From Holophagaceae bacterium UBA706 (GTDB lineage: Bacteria; Acidobacteriota; Holophagae; Holophagales; Holophagaceae): a stretch of 6,038 bases of DNA. The translations under genes were made by a program, and so were the position numbers. The notes beneath the pieces were generated by a model that did not search any database, was not told where the DNA came from, and saw only the letters and a program-made list of their open reading frames with translations. Of this stretch, positions 1-5,041 are shown in pieces. Position 1 is the stretch's first letter. Each line of letters starts with the position of its first letter. The stretch covers positions 9,385-15,422 of the forward strand of contig DBME01000256.1 in NCBI GenBank assembly GCA_002298155.1, in the 5' to 3' direction.

Positions 1-266
1 CCGTGGGCCCCATCGCCGCGAAGGTCCTCGTGTGCCACGGCGCCGACGACCCCTTCGTGCCCGCCAAGGACGTGGCGGCCTTCCAGGACGAGATGCGCCG
101 GGCCAAGGCCGACTACACCTTCATCGCTTATGGCGGCGCGGTGCACGCCTTCACCCAGAAGGAGGCGGGGGACGATCCGTCCAAGGGCGCGGCCTACCAG
201 GAGGCGGCGGCCCGGCGGAGCTGGGACCACATGAAGGACTTCCTTGTGGAAATCTTCAAACGTTAA
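1..266 (+). CDS. Dienelactone hydrolase family protein, C-terminal fragment (5' end outside window)
   Basis: This is the last 87 or so residues of an alpha/beta-hydrolase of the dienelactone hydrolase family; the reading frame is open to the left edge, so the start is missing. The visible part has two of the three catalytic residues in their family contexts. The Asp lies in GADDPFVP (about the 16th visible residue) and the His in YGGAVHAF (about the 48th). The nucleophilic Cys would lie upstream of the window. The segment ends with the family's usual C-terminal helix (SWDHMKDFLVEIFKR). Family members hydrolyse lactones or esters in the cytoplasm, but many are uncharacterised, so the substrate here is unknown. 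A signal peptide, if present, cannot be seen. No clear intrinsic terminator directly follows the TAA stop. Confidence 0.85.
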   Translation, partial: VGPIAAKVLVCHGADDPFVPAKDVAAFQDEMRRAKADYTFIAYGGAVHAFTQKEAGDDPSKGAAYQEAAARRSWDHMKDFLVEIFKR

Positions 267-304
267 TATAAGTTCACAGGTTTTCAATCTGTGGGCCTGA
301 CTTG

Positions 305-343
305 CGGATCCGGCATGGGGAGAGGTCTCCCCTGCTGGATCCG
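305..343. repeat. Long near-perfect inverted repeat (hairpin) downstream of the hydrolase gene
   Basis: The left arm at 305-323 (CGGATCCGGCATGGGGAGA) is complementary to the right arm at 326-343 (TCTCCCCTGCTGGATCCG), apart from one non-Watson-Crick pair and one bulged base. The arms are separated by two bases, so the real loop would be somewhat larger. The structure would be very stable as RNA or cruciform DNA. No run of T follows on either strand, so it is not a classic intrinsic terminator. It could be a factor-assisted terminator, an mRNA 3'-end stabiliser for the hydrolase transcript, or a REP-like extragenic palindrome. Which of these it is cannot be decided from one copy. Confidence 0.6.
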
Positions 344-353
344 TTGGATTGGG

Positions 354-368
354 TGGGATTAGGTCCCA
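354..368. repeat. Small hairpin following the long one
   Basis: TGGGA (354-358) and TCCCA (364-368) are perfectly complementary around the loop TTAGG. It lies 10 bases after the 305-343 hairpin, so the two would form consecutive stem-loops in one transcript. No T-tract follows it. A five-base-pair stem can occur by chance, and only its position beside the long hairpin makes it worth recording. Confidence 0.35.
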
Positions 369-445
369 GGCTCCGATCGGGCCGGCCGGGCTCCATCCAG
401 CCGATGCCAAGGTCGTTAATTAAACACACAAGATGCAAACTCGTT

Positions 446-476
446 AATTGAATCAATCAAATTCGCGGATTCAATT
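446..476. promoter_or_regulatory. Putative operator: perfect 9-bp inverted repeat upstream of fadE
   Basis: AATTGAATC (446-454) is repeated in perfect inverted orientation as GATTCAATT (468-476), with a 13-base spacer. The half-site centres are 22 bp apart, about two helical turns, which suits a dimeric regulator binding one face of the DNA. The site ends 16 bp before the proposed -35 box of fadE, in an A+T-rich block that contrasts with the surrounding high-GC DNA. A direct repeat, TCGTTAATT (413-421 and 441-449), partly overlaps it. Fatty-acid-responsive repressors of the FadR, PsrA or TetR type commonly control fadE in other bacteria. I do not recognise this sequence as the site of any of them, so the regulator is unknown. 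Confidence 0.45.
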
Positions 477-492
477 CCGATGAATGGCTGCC

Positions 493-520
493 TTGTCCCC
501 ACTCGGATTCTGACTAGACT
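493..520 (+). promoter_or_regulatory. Candidate sigma-70 promoter for fadE
   Basis: A -35-like hexamer TTGTCC (493-498) and a -10-like hexamer TAGACT (515-520) are separated by 16 bases. Each matches the consensus at four of six positions. Transcription would start near 527, giving a leader of about 33 bases. The ribosome binding site AAGGGG (547-552) lies seven bases before the ATG at 560. The placement just downstream of the inverted repeat at 446-476 supports the assignment. It remains a match by eye without transcript evidence. Confidence 0.45.
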
Positions 521-559
521 GGCGTCACTTGAACCCGACTTCCTCCAAGGGGACTCCTG

Positions 560-2965
560 ATGATCCAGCTTCTTCTCGTGGCCGCGCTGCTCCTGGCCGC
601 CTGGGCCATGGCCTTCTTCCGTGCCGGTCTGGTGGCCTGGACGATCCTGGCCGGGGCCGCCCTGGTGGGTGCGGGCCTCGATCCGGTCGCCCATCCCGTC
701 CTGTGGGGCCTCTTCGCCCTGGCGGCCCTCGCCGTCAACCTGCCGTTCCTGCGCCGCGCCCTGGTGATGCGGCCCCTGCTGGGGGTGTTCAAGAGCAAGC
801 TCCCCGCCCTGTCGTCCACGGAACGGGAGGCCCTGGAGGCCGGCACCGTGGGCTGGGACGGCGAGCTCTTCAGCGGGGCGCCCCGCTGGGACAAGCTCCT
901 GGCCCAGCCCGCCCCGGCCCTCACCGCCGAGGAGCAGGCCTTCCTGGACGGCCCCGTGGAGGAACTCTGCGGCATGCTCGACGACTGGCGCATCGTGGAG
1001 GAGCTCAGGGACCTGCCGCCCGACGTGTGGACCTTCCTCAAGGAGAAGGGGTTCTTCGGGATGATCATCCCCAAGGACCACGGCGGGCTGGGCTTCTCCG
1101 CCCTGGCCCACTCCCAGGTGGTGATCAAGATCGCCAGCCGCTGCTCCGCGGCCGTGGTGACCGTGATGGTGCCCAACTCCCTGGGGCCCGCCGAGTTGCT
1201 CATCCACTACGGCACCGAGGCCCAGAAGAACCACTACCTCCCGCGCCTGGCCCGGGGCCTGGACATCCCCTGCTTCGCCCTCACCTCTCCGGAGGCGGGG
1301 AGCGACGCCGCCTCCATCCCCGACACCGGGGTGGTGTGCCGGGGCACCTTCGAGGGTCAGGACGTCCTCGGGGTCCGGGTGACCTGGGACAAGCGGTACA
1401 TCACCCTGGGGCCCGTGGCCACGGTCCTGGGGCTGGCCTTCCGCCTCCAGGATCCGGATCGGCTGCTGCCCGAGGGTTCCGAGGGCATCACCCTGGCCCT
1501 CATCCCCACGTCCACGCCCGGCGTCGTCATCGGCACCCGCCATGACCCCATGGGGGTGCCCTTCCAGGTGGGCCCCACCCGGGGCTCGGACGTGTTCATA
1601 CCTCTGGAATGGATCATCGGCGGCGCCGCCCAGGCCGGCCGGGGCTGGAAGATGCTCATGGAGTGCCTAGCCGCGGGCCGCTCCCTGTCCCTGCCGGCCC
1701 TCTCCACCGGCGGCGGGAAGATCGTCGCCCTGGTGGTGGGCGCCTACGCCCGGGTGCGCAAGCAGTTCAAGCTCCCCATCGGGCGCTTCGAGGGCATCGA
1801 GGAGCCCCTGGCCCGCATCGCCGGCAACGCCTACGTCATGGACGCCGCCCGAACCATGACCTGCGGCGCCCTGGCCCTGGGGGAGCGCCCCTCCGTCATC
1901 TCCGCCATCGTGAAGTACCAGTGCACGGAGCGCCTGCGCAAGGTGGTCAACGACGGCATGGACGTGCTGGGTGGCACGGGCATCTGCCAGGGACCCCGCA
2001 ACCTCCTGGGCCAGGCCCATGTGGCCATTCCCATCAGCATCACCGTGGAGGGGGCCAACATCCTCACCCGGACCCTCATCATCTTCGGGCAGGGCGTCAT
2101 CCGCTGCCATCCCCATGTGCTGGAGGAACTGAAGGCGGTGCGCGGCGCGGACCCCATCCCCGCCTTCGACCGGCACATGGGCGCCCACGTGGCCTTCACG
2201 GTGTCCTGCTTCGCCCGGGGACTCTTCCACGGGCTCACCGGCGGCAGGTTCGCCCCCGCCCCGGGCGGTCCCGCCCGGCGGTACTTCCAGCAGGCCACGC
2301 GCTACTCGGCGGCCTTCGCCTTCACGTCGGACCTGGCCCTCCTGACCCTGGGCGGCGGCCTCAAGCGCAAGGAGAAGCTCTCGGGCCGCTGCGCGGACAT
2401 CCTCAGCAACCTCTACCTGGTCTCCGCATGCCTCAAGCAGTTCGAGGACCGGGGCCGCCCCTCGGGGGAGCTGCCCCTGCTGCGGTGGGCCTGCGAGGAG
2501 AGCTTCCTGCGCATCGAGGAGGCCTTCGACGGGCTCTTCCGCAACCTTCCCAGCCGTCCGGCGGCGTGGTTCCTGCGCTGGGCGCTTTTCCCCACGGGCC
2601 GCCATGCCACGGGACCCAGCGACCAGCTCGGCCACCAGGTGGCGGCCCTCCTGCTGGAACCCTCCCCGGTGCGGGACCGGCTCACGGCGGGGGTCTTCGT
2701 GCCCATGGATTCCCGGCAGCCCGTGGGCCGCCTGGAGGAGACCCTGCGCAAGGTCATCGCCGCCGAACCGGTGGAACGCAAGCTCCAGGTGGCGGCGGCC
2801 CGGGGGCTCATCCAGGCCGGTTCCGACGACCGGATGCTGGCCGACGGCATGAAGGCCGGCATCCTCACGGGACCGGAGGGGGAGGCCCTGCGCCTGGCCC
2901 TGGAAGCGCGGCGCGAGGTGATCAAGGTGGATGACTTCCCGCGCGTGCGCCAGCCGAAGATGTGA
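560..2965 (+). CDS. fadE: FadE-type membrane acyl-CoA dehydrogenase
   Basis: This gene encodes the flavoprotein that oxidises acyl-CoA to trans-2-enoyl-CoA, the first step of fatty-acid beta-oxidation, passing electrons to the electron-transfer flavoprotein. At 801 residues it is close to E. coli FadE (814) and resembles it from end to end. Two hydrophobic helices at about residues 2-40 and 45-60 suggest attachment to the inner membrane. The segment after them (SSTEREALEAGTVGWDGELF) is typical of the family. CFALTSPEAGSD (238-249) and GPTRGSD (338-344) lie in the middle beta domain and flavin region. ITVEGANILTR holds the presumed catalytic base, Glu497. Residues of roughly 515-795 form the FadE-specific C-terminal domain (PF09317 type), including LGGGLKRKEKLSGR and FPTGRHATGPSDQLGH. 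The ATG at 560 is supported by AAGGGG seven bases upstream and by the membrane helix that begins immediately. Long open frames on the opposite strand are GC-driven shadows. The gene appears monocistronic, with its own promoter region. Confidence 0.97.
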   Translation: MIQLLLVAALLLAAWAMAFFRAGLVAWTILAGAALVGAGLDPVAHPVLWGLFALAALAVNLPFLRRALVMRPLLGVFKSKLPALSSTEREALEAGTVGWDGELFSGAPRWDKLLAQPAPALTAEEQAFLDGPVEELCGMLDDWRIVEELRDLPPDVWTFLKEKGFFGMIIPKDHGGLGFSALAHSQVVIKIASRCSAAVVTVMVPNSLGPAELLIHYGTEAQKNHYLPRLARGLDIPCFALTSPEAGSDAASIPDTGVVCRGTFEGQDVLGVRVTWDKRYITLGPVATVLGLAFRLQDPDRLLPEGSEGITLALIPTSTPGVVIGTRHDPMGVPFQVGPTRGSDVFIPLEWIIGGAAQAGRGWKMLMECLAAGRSLSLPALSTGGGKIVALVVGAYARVRKQFKLPIGRFEGIEEPLARIAGNAYVMDAARTMTCGALALGERPSVISAIVKYQCTERLRKVVNDGMDVLGGTGICQGPRNLLGQAHVAIPISITVEGANILTRTLIIFGQGVIRCHPHVLEELKAVRGADPIPAFDRHMGAHVAFTVSCFARGLFHGLTGGRFAPAPGGPARRYFQQATRYSAAFAFTSDLALLTLGGGLKRKEKLSGRCADILSNLYLVSACLKQFEDRGRPSGELPLLRWACEESFLRIEEAFDGLFRNLPSRPAAWFLRWALFPTGRHATGPSDQLGHQVAALLLEPSPVRDRLTAGVFVPMDSRQPVGRLEETLRKVIAAEPVERKLQVAAARGLIQAGSDDRMLADGMKAGILTGPEGEALRLALEARREVIKVDDFPRVRQPKM

Positions 2966-2991
2966 CCTCGTCCGCCGGAGCCCCATGGCGG

Positions 2992-2997
2992 TAGACT
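2992..2997 (+). promoter_or_regulatory. Possible -10 element for the CsgG-like gene
   Basis: TAGACT lies 32 bases before the ATG at 3030 and is identical to the proposed -10 of fadE (515-520). A weak -35-like TCGTCC at 2968-2973 would leave an 18-base spacer, longer than ideal. If used, transcription would start near 3004, right at a small hairpin. The shared hexamer in the same relative position before two genes is the main argument. Read-through from fadE, whose stop is only 64 bases before this gene, is an alternative. Confidence 0.3.
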
Positions 2998-3000
2998 GTC

Positions 3001-3021
3001 CCGGTTCCAATCCGGAAGCGG
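3001..3021 (+). promoter_or_regulatory. Hairpin covering the ribosome binding site of the CsgG-like gene
   Basis: CCGGTTCC (3001-3008) pairs with GGAAGCGG (3014-3021) at seven of eight positions around the loop AATCC. The right arm contains GGAAG, the best ribosome-site candidate for the ATG at 3030. Folding would partly hide it and could reduce translation. The only evidence is the base pairing seen here. Confidence 0.3.
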
Positions 3022-3029
3022 GGGCCACC

Positions 3030-3923
3030 ATGGTTTGGCGCAAGCTGTTGGCTGCGGTCGTACTTGTGGGCAGTATGGGCATCGGCCAGACGGTCCTGGG
3101 ATCCGAGGGCGAAACCGGGAAGGGACTTGCGACCCTGGCGGTGCTGCCCCTTCACGGAACGGCGGAGGGCCACCTGACCAAGCCCGAGGACGAGATCTAC
3201 CAGCTCGTCGTGGCCTCCTTCCTGCGCACCCGCCGGTTCGAGATGGCCGAACGCAAGCGCATGGATGATGTGCTGAGCGAGGCCCGTTTCCAGAGCTCGG
3301 GCCTGGTGGACGATTCCAGCGCGGCCCGGCTGGGCCGGCTCATGGGCGTCCAGTGGGTGGTGATCGGCTCCTTCAAGGGCGAGCTCATCGCCTACTACGG
3401 CGACAAGCGCGCCGACAACGTGCTCTTCCGGTGGTACACCAGCAAGCTCACCTTGAACCTGCGCATGGTCAACGTCGAGACCGGCAAGATCCAGGAGGTG
3501 TTCGACGCCTCCGGCTCCAACAAGGACAGCACCCTGGAGAAGACCCGCCAGGGCCTCATGGAGGATACCCGGCGCAAGCTGGACCGCGCCGTGGCCAACA
3601 CTTTCCCCTTGACGGGGATGATCCTCCGCGTGGATTCCGAAAAGGACGTGATGGTGGATCTGGGCAAGAAGGACGGCGTGGCCGCGGGGGACCGGTTCCA
3701 GGTGGTGGAGATCACCCCGGACGTGGTGCACCCGGTCACGGGGAAGGTGATCAAGGGCGCTCCCCGGGTCATCGGGGAACTGAAGGCGGTCGCCGTGGGG
3801 CCCGAATCCTCCATGATGAAGGCTTCGGGCCTCCAGGGCCCCCTCAAGGCGGGTCAGCTCGTGGAAAGCCTGGCTCGCAAAGCGGGAATGTGGGAATCCT
3901 TTATGGATAAAGTTATTAAATAG
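3030..3923 (+). CDS. Exported CsgG-like protein with FlgT-type C-terminal domain
   Basis: The protein has 297 residues and, at residues 1-24, a clear signal peptide (positive MVWRK, a hydrophobic core, then TVLG before SEG). There is no lipobox Cys, so it should be a soluble or membrane-associated periplasmic protein rather than a lipoprotein. Residues of about 34-192 resemble the CsgG/LpoB/HfaB-like fold. They open with LATLAVLPL, followed by RRFEMAERKRMDDVLSEARFQSSGLVDD and LGRLMGVQWVVIGSF, the usual order of elements. Residues of about 195-283 form a beta-rich domain (ILRVDSEKDVMVDLGKKDGV, AAGDRFQVVEI, PVTGKVI, IGELKAVAV) like the C-terminal domain of the flagellar protein FlgT. Related proteins act in envelope assembly, curli export or flagellar basal-body structure, but the role here is unknown. 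The start at 3030 is chosen because the signal peptide begins there. In-frame ATGs at 2931, inside fadE, and 2985 would add a non-signal N-terminus. The ribosome site is weak: GGAAG lies 11 bases upstream, inside a small hairpin. Confidence 0.85.
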   Translation: MVWRKLLAAVVLVGSMGIGQTVLGSEGETGKGLATLAVLPLHGTAEGHLTKPEDEIYQLVVASFLRTRRFEMAERKRMDDVLSEARFQSSGLVDDSSAARLGRLMGVQWVVIGSFKGELIAYYGDKRADNVLFRWYTSKLTLNLRMVNVETGKIQEVFDASGSNKDSTLEKTRQGLMEDTRRKLDRAVANTFPLTGMILRVDSEKDVMVDLGKKDGVAAGDRFQVVEITPDVVHPVTGKVIKGAPRVIGELKAVAVGPESSMMKASGLQGPLKAGQLVESLARKAGMWESFMDKVIK

Positions 3924-3924
3924 T

Positions 3925-4269
3925 TCACAGCCGGCTGGCCGACTGGAAATGCCAGCGGCCGTCCAGGCTGCGGAAAGCCAGGAATTCCCAGGTTTCGCAC
4001 CCGTCCTCCGCCTGCACGGCGCACCTGAACCGGACGTTCAAGCCTGCCACCACCTGCACGTAGGCCTCGGTCACATCCCGGAGATTCATGGTTGCGAACT
4101 GCTTTTGAATGAATGACTTGGCCTCCTGGACCAAGGGTGCTTCGCTGGAGGCGGCCTGGTAGCCGCCCAGAAGGGGTGCGTCTCCCAGGGGGGTCTCCGG
4201 GGCGGTGGGTGTGGAGGCGGAAAGGCCGAAAACAGGGCAGAGCAGGGACGCGAGAACGTATTTGTTCAC
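3925..4269 (-). CDS. Small exported cystatin-like protein
   Basis: The predicted protein has 114 residues. Residues 1 to about 19 form a short signal peptide (MNKYVLASLLCPVFGLSAS). Cys11 is not in a good lipobox because Leu precedes it. The mature part carries the three contact points that cystatins use against papain-family cysteine peptidases, in the right order: LLGG at 33-36, QVVAG followed by LN at 72-78 (the classic QxVxG loop), and Trp106 near the C-terminus. VQEAKSFIQKQF at 47-58 sits where the cystatin alpha-helix belongs. Cys83 and Cys91 could form a disulphide after export. The length of about 95 mature residues fits a single cystatin domain. A role as a secreted or periplasmic inhibitor of cysteine peptidases is an inference; a non-inhibitory cystatin-fold protein is the alternative. 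The start is GTG at 4267-4269, with GGAG six bases upstream. Its stop lies one base from that of the convergent gene. No peptidase gene is visible nearby. Confidence 0.75.
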   Translation of the reverse strand: MNKYVLASLLCPVFGLSASTPTAPETPLGDAPLLGGYQAASSEAPLVQEAKSFIQKQFATMNLRDVTEAYVQVVAGLNVRFRCAVQAEDGCETWEFLAFRSLDGRWHFQSASRL

Positions 4270-4337
4270 GAAAGACTCCAGTGCGGCAGGGATCAGGGAA
4301 GGGGGTGTTGCGAGATAAGGGTCAGTAAATGTGTGGA

Positions 4338-4353
4338 TGTGATTTAGTTCACA
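4338..4353. promoter_or_regulatory. Perfect CRP-like site TGTGA-N6-TCACA
   Basis: TGTGA (4338-4342), six bases TTTAGT, then TCACA (4349-4353) match the core consensus of the cAMP receptor protein exactly. The site lies in the 130-base gap between the two - strand genes, centred about 76 bases before the GTG of the cystatin-like gene. It sits beyond the stop of the unknown exported gene, so the cystatin-like gene is the only plausible target. On the - strand, TTTACT (4329-4324) is a possible -10, which would put the site over the -35 region and imply repression. A start further downstream would allow activation. The promoter position is not certain. Confidence 0.5.
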
Positions 4354-4399
4354 ATTCCAAGGGTCGGTTTTTGAAATGGCTTGTCAATGGGTCAAAAAT

Positions 4400-4963
4400 T
4401 CATTCGCTAAATTCCTTGTCCATGTTAATTTTTCGTAAATTCAGAAGCATCATGTCTTCCTTTGTAAATTTACCCATGGTATTGGGATGGATAACGATGT
4501 TGTCACTCCCTATTTCGATGGAATCCTTGACGAATTGCTTGCTTGTTTCTTCGTCCGCCGTGTCCAGGGGGGGGCCAAGATGCTTGTCCACCAGCTGGAT
4601 TGAGATCTTTTGGTTGGCCAGGAATTCCACGCTGGCAACATATTCCGCGTAGTAGCCAAAAATATCCTTCAGGAGGAAATCCTGATAGAGATACCCCTCC
4701 TTCCGGTTGAAGACCAGCAGGACCCGCCCCTGTGCCGGCAGGACGACCGAGTCCCCGGCCTTGGCCAGGGTGCCCAGGGGCTTGCCCGTGAACTTGTCCA
4801 TGAGGGACAGCGTCCCCCGGCCGGCCCGGACCCCCTCCGCCAGGGCGAGGGTCCAGGGCTGGCGGGAGCGGACGATGATCTCCATGCGGTCCTCGGCCCG
4901 GAGGACCACCCCCAGGAGCAGCAGGAGCAGCGGCTGGATGGAGCATGGGCGTAGGCGTGGCAT
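4400..4963 (-). CDS. Exported protein of unknown function
   Basis: I do not recognise this 187-residue protein. It starts with a signal peptide (MPRLRP, then a run of Leu and Val, with likely cleavage after LRA at residue 23). Residues of about 26-125 are predicted by eye to be mostly beta strands (MEIIVRSRQPWTLAL, GTLSLMDKFTGKPLG, SVVLPAQGRVLLVFN), with an aromatic stretch IFGYYAEYVASVEF at 101-114. The C-terminal third (about 134-187) is charged and probably helical, ending KINMDKEFSE. There is no second membrane segment and no obvious catalytic motif. The 3' part of the gene is far more A+T-rich than the 5' part. A run of eight C on the coding strand (plus-strand G at 4567-4574) lies in codons 130-133. 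The ATG at 4961-4963 is chosen for the signal peptide; the ribosome site is poor (GGGA four bases upstream). The next gene downstream, 130 bases away, also encodes an exported protein. Confidence 0.75.
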   Translation of the reverse strand: MPRLRPCSIQPLLLLLLGVVLRAEDRMEIIVRSRQPWTLALAEGVRAGRGTLSLMDKFTGKPLGTLAKAGDSVVLPAQGRVLLVFNRKEGYLYQDFLLKDIFGYYAEYVASVEFLANQKISIQLVDKHLGPPLDTADEETSKQFVKDSIEIGSDNIVIHPNTMGKFTKEDMMLLNLRKINMDKEFSE

Positions 4964-5006
4964 GGCGTCCCGGGGGGGCCCGTGGGATGACCGCGGGGTA
5001 TGGGAC

Positions 5007-5035
5007 TCAATATGTATTATTAATTTGCCTGGGCA
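5007..5035 (-). promoter_or_regulatory. Gap before the unknown exported gene: short hairpin and A+T-rich promoter candidate
   Basis: The 78-base gap between the cupin stop and the ATG at 4963 holds, on the - strand, a small stem TTGC/GCAA (5035-5024) followed by the only A+T-rich block (5026-5007, containing AATAATACATATT). AATAAT matches five of six -10 consensus positions, but no convincing -35 lies at the right distance. The stem is too short and lacks a T-tract, so it is not a convincing terminator for the cupin gene. The block is the best promoter candidate for the gene at 4400-4963. Confidence 0.25.
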
Positions 5036-5041
5036 AGGGCC

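Noticed and set aside
271..293. AGTTCACAG after the hydrolase stop, also seen at 3922-3930 after the CsgG-like stop, with CACAG/CTGTG pairing at 275-293
   Set aside because: A short shared string and a five-base stem with a nine-base loop are compatible with chance; no terminator or CRP-like spacing results.
416..1543. Open frame of 375 codons antisense to fadE
   Set aside because: Its translation is a low-complexity Gly/His/Pro/Arg-rich string typical of the opposite strand of high-GC genes, and the + strand frame is a clear full-length FadE.
1609..2934. Open frame of 441 codons in another + frame inside fadE
   Set aside because: Arg/Gly/Pro/His-rich out-of-frame shadow with no family resemblance.
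2931..3029. Upstream in-frame extension of the CsgG-like gene, overlapping the end of fadE
   Set aside because: Starting at 2931 or 2985 would bury the signal peptide; the ATG at 3030 places it at the N-terminus.
1667..3082. Open frame of 471 codons antisense to fadE
   Set aside because: GC-driven absence of stop codons; no recognisable domain, and it fully overlaps a conserved enzyme gene.
4971..4977. Run of seven G just upstream of the unknown exported gene start
   Set aside because: In G+C-rich DNA this is not exceptional, and no regulatory effect can be supported beyond its position.
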